Assembly (NCBI GenBank): GCA_944470555.2
Contig: OX104128.1
Coordinates: 59,775,257 to 59,839,256, forward strand
Direction of reading: 5' to 3'
Source: Heterobilharzia americana
Taxonomy: Eukaryota; Platyhelminthes; Trematoda; Strigeidida; Schistosomatidae
Length of the DNA stretch: 64,000 nucleotides
Shown: positions 1 through 11,316 of the stretch, in pieces
Layout of the letters: each line of letters begins with the position of its first letter
Numbering within the stretch: position 1 is the first letter of the stretch
Notes under the pieces: generated by a model
Databases searched by the model: none
What the model was told of the DNA's origin: nothing
What the model saw: the letters and a program-made list of their open reading frames with translations, nothing else
Position numbers and translations under genes: made by a program

Positions 1-430
1 AGGGTCTGAGGATGTAACCGTACTGCTTCTAACTGAATGGGATGTGACAGAAGTAAGGCATCTTCTATACATGACCTGAAGTGCCACGTTGATGCTACCT
101 TCTGAACCGAAGAGGCGTGGGTTAGAAAAGTTGCCCCTAAAAACAGCAAACTCTACCATTCCCCCACGGTCTCCTGGTGCCGGCAGTATGGATTCTCTCT
201 ATGCAGCATTAGAATAACGAAATCTTGAGACAACAATCCACAAAAAGCTACATGTGACAGGCACCAAGCAGGTGTCTAATGGGCTCTGCAGTCACACAAA
301 TCTTTTTTTTCTTTCAGCTATATTAAAGAAAAATAGCCGGAAAGTGTCAACCACCTGAACGCTTACAGTAGTATACAAGATCCAATTGAACATAACCTGT
401 CCTCCTAACGCCTCCCCTCCATCTTTTCAT
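1..430. repeat. Dispersed repeat R1, left copy (cut by window edge)
   Basis: This stretch matches the repeat at about 28158-28400 segment by segment: the opening ggtctgag, a run around gtactgct..tagctg, gtgtgacag.agtaagg, gtgccatg.tgatgct, then ccccacggtct. It is therefore a diverged copy of the same interspersed element. The family was not identified; it could be a non-coding end of a retrotransposon. No protein is preserved. Confidence 0.55.
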
Positions 431-639
431 CCTGTCTCATTCCCAAGTATGAGTTGTGTTAATTGTGTGAAGTTAAACACAATTATTTTGGAAAAAATGC
501 GTAAACTATTTCAATGCAAAATCTAATTAATTTTCGGTTTGATTTAGTTCAGATGCTTATCCAACAACACTACGATTTTGATTTTATTTTATAGAACAGT
601 GGCTACATAAAATCATAAATGAACTTAATGAAAACAAAT

Positions 640-1010
640 TATTTCTCTGCTTCCTTGAAAATATCTGAGGTATGCTTTTTATAGTGGTTAAAAATTTATA
701 TGTACAGATATATCAGCTCAGAGAACAGAATACAATCAAGACCATCCACCTGAGCTACAAATATTCTCCACTATTTCAAAATTGTACAAGCGTAACATGC
801 TTCATGTTGTTCGAAGATTGGAAGACTTTTCCTTAAAAGGCAAGCTTCCACAAGAGAACAACTATTCTTTCTCTATGAGTGCCTACGTCAGCATGTTCTG
901 CCGAAGAGTGTCAGACACGATTAAACAACCCAGCTCAGAGAACATAATACAACCAAGACAGATATATCAATTTTACATGAACTTTAGTACTAGTTAATTG
1001 AGTTATATAG
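640..1010 (+). mobile_element. PLE 3'-end relic, probable
   Basis: Two short blocks (about 705-775 and 930-970) repeat the motif cagctcagagaaca.aatac followed by aaccaaga. The first continues with cacctgagctacaaatattc. The same string follows the stop codon of the GIY-YIG relic near 44110-44160, where it is cagctaagagaacaaagtac then cctgagctacaaatattccc. I infer that this is the 3' untranslated end of that Penelope-like family, partly duplicated. No coding sequence is preserved here. Confidence 0.35.
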
Positions 1011-1139
1011 GTGTCTTCTTCTCTTCGCCCTTTATGAATGAACGAATAACAAAAGATTTTATGGTATTGTAGTTGTTATTTATCCACTTATGCCTAAGGT
1101 TTTATGAAGATCATTTCCTTCATCCCATAAATGGAATTC

Positions 1140-1320
1140 ATTCTTGTAAACTGTATTTTCCTTCGATCCCTGGAGTCACAGGTGTGTACTGTTGGAGGAG
1201 TCCCATACTAGCATGAAACATCTGTCGAGTGCTCTCAGGTTTTCAGTGTTTCTCCGACTGATTTCAAACCGTGATGAATACCAACCTGAAATGGGTAAAT
1301 ACATCCCCACAACCCCCCCT
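1140..1320 (+). repeat. SINE-B fragment with decayed hammerhead
   Basis: It holds the family B body: a B-box remnant (ttcgatccctgg), then a decayed type-2 hammerhead (about 1183-1233: gaggagtcccatacta..gaaac..gtc.agtgctc), then the family tail (ccgtgatgaataccaacctg, ending near a C-rich cacaacccccc). In the ribozyme core the CUGA box reads TGGA, so this copy is probably inactive. Confidence 0.7.
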
Positions 1321-1769
1321 AAACTGTATAAAATACACCTTAAACAACTGTGATATAATGGCAGTATTCACTACGGAATGATAGCTTTTTTGAAAACTCA
1401 TTGAAAGTCTGATATTAAATGCTAATTGACTTGTGTCACGAGTTGACACAAGGAAGCAGGATACTGTGTTCCATTTAGTCATAACTCAGTATCAAGACAG
1501 TAAAGGGATTGTCATGTGACTAGACAATCCTGAGCTTTATTTCTCCCAGGGTTGTAGGCGCGCAATACTGACGAGTCTCAGTTCAAGACAAAGTGACTAT
1601 CCAATCCTTCTAATTTTTCAGTGGTTCTCCAGTTGATATCATTTTGAAGTAAATACTGCCCTAATGATCTTTGATATAACTTGCAGGTGGAAATGTAGAC
1701 CTGCTGACTATACTTTTTGATTAGTTTAGACTTTTAATCATGTACAAAAAAATGATGCCTGCTTTGCAC

Positions 1770-2330
1770 TATTGGTTTTCAACTTTAATTATCTGAGATA
1801 GCCATGGTTTTGGCAACTTTGTATTGATGCTAGTGGTTGGCTGAAGGGGAAATAAAAATTTGGATCACGGCAGGAATCGAACCAGCTACCACCTGGTTAT
1901 ATTGACTTGTTGTCCTACTAACTGGACTATGAGACCCAACTACTGACCAGGTTTTTATTTCACTTCAGTCATCAAAAGTTTTGCCTGATTGTCATAGGAA
2001 TTCTTCATGCTTTACTATCGCTTCATCGTATTAATACTGGCTACCCAGTCAGAACTTCTAATCGAAATCCAAATCTACTTGGATTAAGGAGGGACAACAT
2101 ACTGATCATTATTTTGACTATCTGAGATAGCCATGGTTTAGCAGACTTGTGTTACTGATACTGCATGACAATTAGAGTGAAATTAAAATCTCATCAGCCG
2201 CTGAATCTCGTAGCTCAGTTGCTGAAAGACCCGGTCAGTAACTCGGCGTTCGCCGGTTCAAATCCTACCATGGCTAAGATTTTCATTTCACCTTCAATCA
2301 TCATCTAGCACCATTTGTTTTGTCGTAAAC
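1770..2330. repeat. SINE-C inverted pair
   Basis: On the - strand, about 1770-2000 reads as a tRNA-headed SINE (B-box near ggttcgattcctgccgtg, then a tail ending ccatggctatctcagata). From about 2105 to 2320 a second copy reads on the + strand: head tctcgtagctcagttgctga, B-box cggttcaaatcctaccatgg, tail attttcatttcaccttc. The heads face each other. The A-box and B-box resemble a tRNA Pol III promoter. No hammerhead motif is present in this family. Confidence 0.7.
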
Positions 2331-2529
2331 ATCCACAGCTAGATTCGTTATAGTTTCTGTTTTTCTTTCGCCTTTTTTGTCTCTTTGAAGTGTAACAGTC
2401 TTCAAATTAGGATTCTTTATACCATTTTTCATTCGTATTCCAGAGAAAAATAAAGTAGAACTTCGTTGATTTTCCCTCTAAACTAAACTAGATGGAGTTT
2501 CAAAGTTGATCAGTGTAGTTCATAAGTGA

Positions 2530-3050
2530 TGATCAAAGGATGAAACGTGTATGCGGTGGAGTTGTAATGTGTACAAGTGGATGTATCAACTTTATGCACT
2601 AAATGGTCACCGGAGAGTAAACAACTTCATATTGTCTAGCCCTGAGTGCTGACTGAATTCTTCCGATCATTTTACAATGTGGGCACCAAAATAGGACACT
2701 GATTGTTGTGGTGCACTTAAGTCCAGGTTTTCCTGCTGACTACCTCCATCTAACCAACAATTATCTCAGTGAATCACGATGGTGAATCTCCCAACCTGAT
2801 GGCCACATTACAAAAATGATCGGACAATGATTGGACAATATGAAGTAGGTTACCCTTCAGTGATCAATTAGTGTACAAAGTCCAGTCCTATAGGTGGCTA
2901 ATCGTCTCTGACCGGAGCACTGTGTGACATAGGTTAGAATTTCAAGTGAGACGTCAATCCCGTTGAGGTTGCAGATGCCCTTATTTACGAGTGCTAACAA
3001 ACACGAAACCTAGGCTCCTGGCCAGTTGTCTTAACCCGACTAACATATCA
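2530..3050 (+). repeat. SINE-D copy with decayed type-3 hammerhead
   Basis: It is a diverged family D element, with an additional inverted piece at its left. The family hallmark is gtcaatcccgttgaggttgc, followed by the ribozyme-like block at about 2971-3022. There the stem II part reads acgagtgctaacaaacac, then gaaacctaggctc. The CUGANGA box is mutated to TTTACGA, so it should not cleave. This copy keeps the GAAA box that better-preserved copies at 12.7 and 36.1 kb have lost. Confidence 0.6.
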
Positions 3051-3209
3051 CTTTTATAAAATCAAAAGCTTTTTCCATGAAAAGTAAACTATAGTTAGTT
3101 TTGTGTGAAATGTATTGTTTGCATACTTCAAAAGTAATATTACTTTAACGGTAAAAAGTTCAATCACCTGATTATCAGTCAACATGTTTTAAGCATTGAT
3201 TAAATAAAC

Positions 3210-3965
3210 ATTTATAAATTAAAGTGAGACGTTTAGTTGGTATTCATAATGGATTGACATCAGTTGGAGGAACACTGGAAACTAGCAGCACTGGACAGGC
3301 GTTTCGTCATAGTATGGGACTCCTCAGCAATTCCCATCCATGACCTCACCCCACCAGGGATCGAATCCAACACATTCAGGTTCTATGGTCAGCACAATAG
3401 CATTGAGACACTCCGTCCGAATACAACAGCATGACCATAACCCAATGTCATCGTTGAGTACTCATCCTCACCAGCACTAGGTTTGCTCTACCAGTCACTA
3501 CTTCTCATTGGAACTTCAGGAATCATCTGTCGAAGCTAGTCATCAGTGAGCACTAGATTAATTTGATTTTGGGGTCTGTGGGGATTTATCGAAAGATGAT
3601 TCATGAATTTCCCATGAGAATTCGTGACCAGTGAAGCAGACCTGGTGGACGTGAGGACAAATACTGAACGATGACAGAGAGTGATGATTGTGTTATGTCG
3701 TGGACTAGGAGAAGTTGTAGATGTGGACCAGTGGATTCCGACTCAGTGGGCAGTGGTAACGTGCTGGTTATGGGAGCTGAATGTGTGGTGTTTGATCCCT
3801 GGTGGGGTGAGGTCATGGGTGAGCACATGTGAGGAGTCGTATACTAAGATGAAACGTCTTTCCAGTGCTCTTAGATTTCCAATGTTTCTCCAACTGATGT
3901 CACTTCATGATGAATACTAACCTGAAATCAATAATTCCCCCACAAACCCCCAAAATGAATTAAAG
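3210..3965. repeat. SINE-B head-to-head foldback element
   Basis: The left arm (about 3225-3590) is family B in reverse orientation, and the right arm (about 3600-3960) is the same family forward, ending ccaacctgaaat-like sequence then cccccacaaacccc. The arms are imperfectly complementary over more than 300 bases, so a transcript would fold into one long hairpin. Each arm has its own tRNA-like head near the middle and a type-2 hammerhead facing outward: - strand at 3287-3334 and a decayed + strand copy at about 3821-3869. Shadow reading frames in this region are explained by the repeat and are not genes. Confidence 0.7.
3287..3334 (-). ncRNA. Type-2 hammerhead ribozyme in SINE-B (core intact)
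   Basis: On the - strand the order is stem I strand, CTGAGGA box, stem II GTCC with a loop CATACTA and return strand TGAC, GAAA box, short stem III, then the GTC cleavage triplet followed by CAGTGCTG. All core residues of the CUGANGA / GAAA / NUH consensus are present. Stem II pairs over three bases here (four in the family consensus, GTCC/GGAC). Stem I is weakened compared with the consensus CACTG/CAGTG. Recognition is by eye; cleavage is not shown. Confidence 0.6.
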
Positions 3966-4169
3966 TACAACTGTTCACACCATTCTACACTACATAGCTG
4001 AATATTTTCTGTTTACACTAGGTGGTTTAAAAGTAATTTAATGTAATTAGGTTAAACTAGTTGGTTCAACTGAATTCAAACAGCTTCAAAATTGTAAATA
4101 TCTTTAAACGTGTCAACCTTGTCAAAAGATTTCGATTCCATTAGTCGACTATGTGATCTCAAATGCTGA

Positions 4170-4345
4170 TGGGGTGGGGAAAACAGTTTTCAAGTATTGT
4201 ACCAATTAAAAAGAAGGCCTCAGTTAGACCTCTTGTGGGGTCATGAGTGTGCACTAATGAAGAGTGAATGAAACAGTTGTCTGGTGCCCTCAAATTCGTA
4301 ATGGTTTTCCCAATCATATCAATCTATGATGACTACCAACTTAAA
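4170..4345 (+). repeat. SINE-B fragment
   Basis: It contains the family B segment gtgggg-tcatg-gtgtgcac, a decayed hammerhead (atgaagagtgaatgaaacagttgtctggtgccc) with stem II deleted, and the tail tctatgatgactaccaact. Confidence 0.5.
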
Positions 4346-4774
4346 ATGTCATCATCAGTGCAACCTTAGAGTATGAGCTTCTGACTTCGGTATTTCATAT
4401 GTATATAATTAGCTATTGTGATATATGACAAGAAATATGGGGGAAAAACTTATCTAGATTTTTCGATCGAAGTCTAAGCCGAAATAATACAATCTGAATG
4501 AATTGATTTGCTGTGAATTACACTATTTTCATTCAGTCTACGATGACGATTATACTGTACATGTTACATGTCGACAACTTTGTTTTTCTGATGTATTCAC
4601 ACAGGTAAACAGCTAGGCTGTAGTTGGAACGCTTACGTATATGCCTATGTAAATAAGGAATCTAGTCTTATTTGTTGTCATACTTATATCACACTATTTA
4701 CTCATGATTACAGTTATCAACTTTGACTGTAAACAATTTTTATCGTTTAAATGCTTATTAACTATTTTTATTAG

Positions 4775-4847
4775 ATTTTCATGGCAAAAGCTGTAGCTGC
4801 TTTTTTTGTCGTCACTTTCCTGTTTTACAACTTCAAAGTATCTGGAG
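4775..4847 (+). CDS. Candidate signal-peptide exon
   Basis: A pyrimidine-rich acceptor (actatttttattag) precedes ATTTTC and an ATG at 4781. The 22 codons up to the possible donor (GGAG then gtgaaa at 4848) read MAKAVAAFFVVTFLFYNFKV then Ser-Gly: a lysine near the N-terminus, a hydrophobic core of about 13 residues and a small-residue end, as in a signal peptide. The exon would end in phase 1, the phase of every later calsyntenin intron in this window. It is on the same strand, 10.8 kb upstream of the first recognisable calsyntenin exon. However, the exon for the first cadherin repeat was not found between them, so it could belong to another secreted-protein gene or be a chance ORF. An in-frame stop follows soon after if the donor is not used. 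Confidence 0.35.
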
Positions 4848-4869
4848 GTGAAAAAAGCATGCTCGTCTA

Positions 4870-5350
4870 ACCTAGGTCACTATATAACCTTCTGTCAGAC
4901 AGACAGATAGACAAATCAAAGTAGAACATTGAACACAAGTGTACTGGTTGAAGCTGCCACACTTTACAGTAGTTTACAAGGGACAAGTGGAAGTAAAGAC
5001 TGATATCACACTAGACAAAGGTGTATGAGGGGAGATGAAACTTAAAAATAAACGTTAATCAGCACACTCGAGCTTTAGATGCCAGAGATTGAATACATCT
5101 GAGCTGTTGTCACCATTTCATGAACAATCTTCAACCACTGATTCCTATCGTCTCAGGGGACCTACTCAAGTAGTCTACCACTCCTTGCACTACCCAGACC
5201 AATAATCAAACACTTCATAAACTGGTACCATGTCTTAGTCAGACCACCCTAAACCCTCTTATAGTCATGTCCAAGTTTTCTCAGCACTTCACGTCAAGGT
5301 AGAAACCTCTTCCTATTAGTTAGGTAATATCTGCACTCACTGTTAGAAAA
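4870..5350. repeat. Dispersed repeat R3, copy 1
   Basis: It shares blocks in the same order with 54440-54680 and 62065-62500: a start such as cacaagtg.actgg, gctgccacactttacagtag, tacaa.g.acaggtgga, then ccatttcatga/ttcagccatgtcacc, and tcttcaaccactgattccta. Three copies in 64 kb mark it as an interspersed repeat. No protein or known family was recognised. Confidence 0.6.
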
Positions 5351-6079
5351 ATAGATACAGCAGAATGCTTGACTTCCCACCTTCCCACAAAGAATCATTT
5401 GTTCGCATAAATGTAAACTAGAAAGTAAAAAGGCAGCAAAGTACTTGTTGATAATTTGCTAAGACTGATTTCAGGACATTCTAGACAGGGAAAATTTTAA
5501 ACATTGACTATTAGGCAGTTTAACATCAGACAGGTTTGTAAACAGATTATGATGACATTATTACCTATATCAGACACCAAATCAATGAAATTTGTAACAA
5601 TTGGAGTTCTGAATACTGTTAACTTTGTTTTCTTTATATATAACGCCTCTTATTCACTGATTTTATTCATACTAGGCAATGGATTAGTTGAAAACAATCA
5701 CACTGAGTTGGGACATGAAATGTACATTTAGGGATAAGTATACTTTTTGACCTAAATACATTTTCTTGTCTCATTGAAGTTTATATTGCTTAGAAGTAAA
5801 ATAATCTGTGCACACAACATCTAACAATGCTGTAAAATCATTTTGTATACATATATAAAAACTATCTGCAAACAGGTGGTGTTGATGTACTGAACGTTAT
5901 AAATCATATGAAATTCGTTCATTCATTGTAGTCAGATACTGTAAAAATGTTTAGTTTGTTTAAAAGTGTTAATCATGGAATAAAACCATTGACGTTTAGT
6001 GAAGAGTCACTTTTTTCAACCATATCACTTTAAAGCTGTACAATCACATGTATGAATATTCGATCCATATAGTAACAGA
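5351..6079. other. No recognisable feature
   Basis: The stretch is AT-rich. A 75-codon open frame at 5504-5731 has no splice context or family resemblance that I can see. Confidence 0.5.
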
Positions 6080-6670
6080 AAAGGAATGGTGTTATTGCTT
6101 GTATTGCACTGTCGTTGATTGGACTGAATTGATCAGTCTCTGTTGGCATATGGGCTCCTGTGCGGATGCCTCGATATTGCCTATCTTTTAACTATGTATG
6201 GTAATGATGGCTATCGTGGCTCGGTGGTGTAGTGGATAACGCTCTCGTGTTTGAAGCGGTCGCTCCCGAGTCCAAATCCCGGTGGGAGCAACATCATTCA
6301 GTGGGAGGCAGGTATATCCAGCTGATGAGTCCTAAATAGGACGAAATGTGCATCCTGGATTCCACTGCTAGCTACTACCCATCATTATTATATATGGAAA
6401 AGGAATGTTTCGTGAAATATTTTGAACGAAGTTCACATTTGATTGTAAAGCAAGAGATCAAAAAAAAGAAAAAGGAATTGCGTAATTTAGTTGGTTTTGG
6501 CTGGTAGAGGAATCCATGACGCCCGTTTCGTCCTGTTTTCCTCTGTTAGCCACAACCAACTAAATAACCATAATAAATATTCAGGCAATATCGAGGTATC
6601 TTCATAGGAACCTATACGCCAATTGAGGTAGAACAATTCGATCCAATGAAACAGCGGAGAATTGCAAGTA
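6080..6670. repeat. SINE-A (Sm-alpha type) cluster
   Basis: 6080-6185 is a family A tail on the - strand. 6220-6390 is a + strand copy with tRNA-like head (ggtggtgtagtggataacgc, then a B-box-like cgagtccaaatcc) and the ribozyme at 6311-6368. 6500-6540 is a decayed - strand ribozyme fragment (gacgcccgtttcgtcctg), and 6585-6665 is a + strand tail (ggcaatatcgaggtatc). The arrangement suggests one insertion nested in another, or rearranged inverted copies. Confidence 0.7.
6311..6368 (+). ncRNA. Hammerhead ribozyme, Sm-alpha type (best preserved)
   Basis: The core boxes are complete: CTGATGAG, then stem II TCC/GGA with loop TAAATA, then GAAA. Stem I is ATCCAG with CTGGAT. Stem III reads ATGTGCAT where the family consensus is ACGCGCGT, so a C-G pair has become U-A on both sides: a compensatory change. 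The cleavage triplet is ATC. This matches the known schistosome hammerhead, which self-cleaves tandem SINE transcripts. Of all the copies in the window, this one is the most likely to be active. Confidence 0.85.
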
Positions 6671-6949
6671 TATCAATGAATAGGAATTATGTAATGTTAG
6701 AAGTAGTAATGAAAAGAAGACTTATCAAGACTGAATTGCCAAGTTAAATTATGTAACACGGTGAATATAAAAAAAATCAGAATTACAGGATTAGAGGAGT
6801 GTATTGTGTATGAAAAGATTTTTGAAAGCAAAAATGTTCTCATTCATTATGTCAATTGCAACTCAAGTGACTGGACAAATTTCTTTTGAATGCAGAGTTC
6901 AGGCTTCAAAATATTAATCGCCATAGCCTCCGAATTTTGAGGCAGTTTT

Positions 6950-7560
6950 AGATGTACACCTTTCACGAGATTTGCATGATTTGCATTTACCTGGCAGTCA
7001 TAATCGATCAAATGTCCTTAAACAGAAATGTGAAGTTTTCTCTTTTCTCTTTTGTGGGACCAAGCTGGTACATGTTCGGAAATGGGTTTATAAAGCGAAA
7101 GCTGAATATAACCAGTATTACCGTACTCCATAGAAGCAGGTGAATTGGTGAACACACACCGAAGTGACCAATGCAGTTAGCTTATCCTTTACGAATAATC
7201 GAAGCATTGGGTGAGTGGAGAAATTTAATCTGAGTTTTGTAGCATAGAACGTCTTTCTCAATGAGTATGCCAGACGGTTGGACCGTAAGATCGCAAAAAG
7301 AAGCTTCTTATCGAGCCGTAGAAGTTGGATGATTTCTTACTTTCAGTTTCATAGTTTTTGTAATGAAACTCTGAAGATACTGTTTTATCATCGAAACATT
7401 TTTGAAAAGATTGAGCTTATCTTCTAGAGTATCAGGATTGTAGATAGTGTGTAACGTATGGTACATAGAGCGAATTAGATTCCGTTCGGTGCATGGAGGC
7501 ACCCAACCATGAAAACTAGTAAGTTGTCCGTTCCATATGGGTTTTCTGTAGGCAGATCTT
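6950..7560 (-). mobile_element. PLE relic, probable (RT C-terminal part)
   Basis: On the - strand, 7308-7502 reads ERNLIRSMYHTLHTIYNPDT followed by LEDKLNLFKNV and, further on, YLQSF. This fits the pattern RNLIR...IC.P..L..EL..L...L..NGYP at the end of Penelope-like reverse transcriptases, with the Gly-Tyr-Pro part degraded. Frames upstream and downstream are broken. I call it a decayed relic; the family is inferred from this one conserved block. Confidence 0.4.
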
Positions 7561-7899
7561 TCAAGTAATCTAATGTCTCATCTTTTTAGCTGCGCACGTG
7601 AAAAGGATATCTTACAGTTAAGTTCTTTCTCTAATGTGAACCTGATTGAAGGGTGGAAGTTAGTAAAAATTGAGACAGGATACCTTCTAGATTATCCGTA
7701 CTATTGTATATGATGAAGGTATTATTTACGTATTACTTATCATGAAATATTACAAAAATGGGAACTGTGTTTTGACTACAGACGATATAGGGGATTTTGG
7801 TGAAATTGTGGATACATGTTTGAATCTTACTTTATCATGAAAAATGTACTTTCTAAACAGGACTTCTCTTTTCTATATATACATAAACAGGTACATATA

Positions 7900-8290
7900 T
7901 TTATATGTACAGCGATTAGTCGCTGGACGGTAACCAACTTCATGTTGTCAAATTTTCACTGTTGACCAAATTCTACCGACTACTTTTGCTATGTGACCAC
8001 CAAAGTAGGGGACTCACCATCCCTATGCACTGGTATAGATGCGGTTTAGGTGAACGGAATCGGTAAGAAGTCCTGAACCTAGGGTTCGTCTACTCACTGG
8101 GCCTGAATAACTCAGCGGTAACGTTTTCAACTGTACCACTGAGTAACATGGGTTGGAGTACCAGCCGAGACACCAGTTCCATCGTGGTTGAAGATACACT
8201 TTACTAACGAGTGTCAAAAACCATGAAGCCTGGATGAAGCGGAACATTCACTGGATTGCTTCCATCCAACTAACATACGTAATATGTACT
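7900..8290 (+). repeat. SINE-D, degenerate
   Basis: It shares the family D organisation: a left part (gtcgctggacggtaaccaac, ttgtca.att), a tRNA-like segment (ggcctgaataactcagcggt then a B-box-like gggttggagtacc), and an eroded ribozyme block (taacgagtgtcaaaaaccat then gaagcctgg). None of the ribozyme boxes is complete. Confidence 0.5.
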
Positions 8291-8884
8291 GTTTTCATTC
8301 TGAAACTGAAAACGCAAAATAAAACATTGGACCAAACAATTTGATGGTGTTTATCCTTCAAAGATTTATCGATGTATTCAATATATATCCATGATAAGTC
8401 AATCATAACCTAATTAGTTTATTGATGATATATCATTCAGTGAAGCATGTTTGAATCTTTGACAGTGTATCAGTTATGTCCAGAGAAAGTACCATCAAAT
8501 GCAAAGCTTAGGTGGGAAGACTTTCTTTCCTTTGAAAAGGATCCATTTGGCGTATTAGACAGTACGCAGACGTGTAGTTCTTAATTCCTACTTCCACGAT
8601 TTGTATACGTCTCAAAGGCATTCACTTTGGTACAAAACATTTTGCCAGGTCTCGATTCCGAAACATTTTTTCTGTTACTGCATAGTTTCCATTTCTAGCA
8701 TTGAAGAGTGACAACCTTTGATAACCAGTGATACATGAAAAAAAGAGTAAGCACCTTTCAGTAGTTCTCTGAACTTCCTTTGACTAGAACCACTCGTTAT
8801 ACTTTATATGATCACAGTACCAGTTAAATAACTCAAGTATACTACATATATTGTTCACCTTATTAAACTGGAGTTTATGTTTAT

Positions 8885-9240
8885 TCAATTTAGAAGGGTT
8901 GTGAGGATTTATTGATTTCAAGTTGACATTGATCCTGAACTGACGTCAGTTGAGGCACCACTGGAAACTGGAAGCACTGGACATCTGTTTCGTCCAAGAC
9001 ATGAGATTCCTCACCAGTGCACACCCATAGCCTTGCGAGTGGCTCAATAGTAGTGTGCTCGCTGTGGAACCTGGAGGTTCTGAGTTAGCTCCCTGGCGAG
9101 ATGGGGTCATGGGTGTACGCTCTTGAGGAGTTTCATACTATGATGAGACGACTATTCAATGCTCCTAGGTTTTCAGTGGTTCCCCAACTAATATCACTCC
9201 GTGATGAATATCAGCTTACGGAAATTATTTGTGCAGACAT
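8885..9240. repeat. SINE-B head-to-head foldback, short
   Basis: The left arm (about 8895-9050, reverse) and right arm (about 9045-9235, forward, ending atcactccgtgatgaatatc) are parts of family B facing each other. The left arm holds a - strand type-2 hammerhead whose first core base is changed (GUGAGGA), and the right arm holds a decayed one (TTGAGGAG). Both should be inactive. Confidence 0.65.
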
Positions 9241-10299
9241 CTAATGAACTTCAAAGTTTTCTAACCTTTCTTATTATTCTTTTGTGCTCATCATCCACAT
9301 GCAAAAGATCTTTAAAATTCACACATTATGATTACATCTATTCATATAAAAAAAGAGGGAATAATTAAGTGTTGATAAGTTATCTATCAGACATTTGGGT
9401 ATCATTACTCTGCAAGGAATTGACAATATACCAACTGTTCAATGGTAACCCAACCACTTCATTTGTACACCGATTAATGAGGTAGACATTGTAAAATCCG
9501 ACTATCATTTCCCTAAAGCCTGATACGTTCCTATCAGACTGTAACTAATCAGGTTCAAGTGGTAAATTTTTTATACCACAGAAGAGAACATCAAATTACT
9601 GCAAAAGATGTTTGAAAATCTCATAATATGTACTTTAGTATTAAGATTACGTTAAGCCATCAAGTGTGTGGACAAAAAAACGCACTCATTCGCTATAAAT
9701 GTCTGCCGAATGTTGTTTTTATCATTTACTTAAATTAAAATACTACTGTTTTGGTGAATTGTTCTTGTTGTTTTTGTCATCACAACAAAGAAGCAAATAT
9801 TTCATGCGTTTTACACGTGAAAATTAACATAGAGTTGGTTACTTTGGCAATTTATTAAAATTGTTTAGTGTTTATCTGGCTTTGAAAACTGTCACTGTTC
9901 AACTAAAGTCTAATGTACATTCAGGAAGAATGTGTCTACCACCTGCTGGTTATTACTTGTCGACACGTGTTCCCAAATAAAGTATCTGAGTAACCAGTGT
10001 GGTATTTATCATATATACATCATTTTGGTCATCTCAGTCATCGATATCTAATGTCTAGGGTTTTATTGGACAAATACTTATGTAATCAACGGGAACAAAT
10101 GCAAAAATGGATTGTTAAGGCACTGGTCTTCAAAAAATACATTTAGAGAATCAAGTACCACTTTTGTTTAACATTTCAAAAAACTACAGTGTGTTAGCCA
10201 CTGGTTTTAAACCATGTCTGAAACTTCCTACAGCCTGCATCCACAGATCTGTAAGGTATAGAGAAATATAAACCAAACACGATTATTATGGTACTGTAT
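9241..10299. other. No recognisable feature
   Basis: The sequence is AT-rich and shows no coding signature, repeat match or RNA fold that I could identify by eye. Confidence 0.5.
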
Positions 10300-11010
10300 C
10301 ATATACCGACCACTGTTCCGTTTCTATCAACTGATCCCACAATAAGCGGACAAGGAAAGTTGTGGAAACCACTGGGATGATATAACTATCATATATTCAA
10401 GGCATTGAAACCGATGACTACACTCGAAGAATGACAATTTGTATCCCCCTGAGTCGTATAGCACCTCACTTCAGAACTACTTTCACAGTGTTCCCGATGG
10501 ATTCTTATGATCCCGCTGGGACAACGGTGATCGAACGCACGGACTTGTCGATTATCCACAACTTGAAGGTGTGGAGTAGAAATCCCGATACCGAGACGTT
10601 GTACGGCCAACCCTATGTAGATAGGTTAATTTTATGATGGTGCAGGTGACTAAGAGCGATGCATGCTATTGTGGTTTTTGATAGACGCTTGCATATTTTT
10701 TCAGTCAGATCTACATCTACACTCATAAAACTACCCAGATACATAAGCCTTTCGACAACTTCTAACAGTCCACCTCTACGTTTGAATACAGGTACAGGCT
10801 TCTTTTAGTCTTGTAAAGCATTCTGTGCTAAGCTTACATTAAACTTACGTATGCCAATCGCTGATTGTATGAATACACTTTGGTTGGTATGTATTTTATT
10901 TCACTGTAAGACTAGGTTGTCTGCGCACTTAAGGTCGAAATGTTTTCCACTTGATAATACGTCTACACAACCATCTGTTAATGTCCATCAAATATTAATC
11001 ATACATGAGG
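10300..11010 (-). mobile_element. Non-LTR retrotransposon relic (RT C-terminal region)
   Basis: Read on the - strand from about 11000 down, three blocks appear in the expected order. The first is FDLKCADNLVLQ (a decayed form of the F.YADD-type motif C). The second is LLEVVERLMYLGSFMS (the E..KYLG-like block). The third, after a frame change, is VRAFDHRCPSG.IRIHREHC with SSEVR. This is the C-terminal part of a CR1/Jockey-like reverse transcriptase family common in flatworms. Several stops and frameshifts make it a dead relic. The exact element name was not determined. Confidence 0.6.
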
Positions 11011-11094
11011 ACAGTTACTCAACTAAGGCATTGAATGGAGGTTGCGCCATAACTTGAACTCACAGAAGTAGATAAAAATGGACCATTGAATTGT

Positions 11095-11300
11095 GACACA
11101 GTGGTTCAGTGGTAACGTGCTTCCCGTAGAACCCGAAGGTCCTGAGTTCGATCCATGGCGGGGTCAGGTCATGGATGAGCACTGCTGAGGAGTCTGATAC
11201 TAGCACCAATCAGCTGTTCAGCGCTCCCGGGCTTCTAAGGCTTCTCCAATTGATGTCAGTCTAGAGTGAATACCGACCTTAAATAAATGAATGAATCCTC
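11095..11300 (+). repeat. SINE-B copy
   Basis: The tRNA-like head (agtggttcagtggtaacgtg with a B-box gagttcgatcc) is followed by a type-2 hammerhead block at 11176-11227. Stem I GAGCACTG and the CTGAGGAG box are perfect here, but the GAAA box has become CCAA and the stem II return strand is lost. The tail (cagtctagagtgaataccga) runs into an (AAT)n tract. Confidence 0.7.
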
Positions 11301-11316
11301 TGAGATTTCAGAATTG

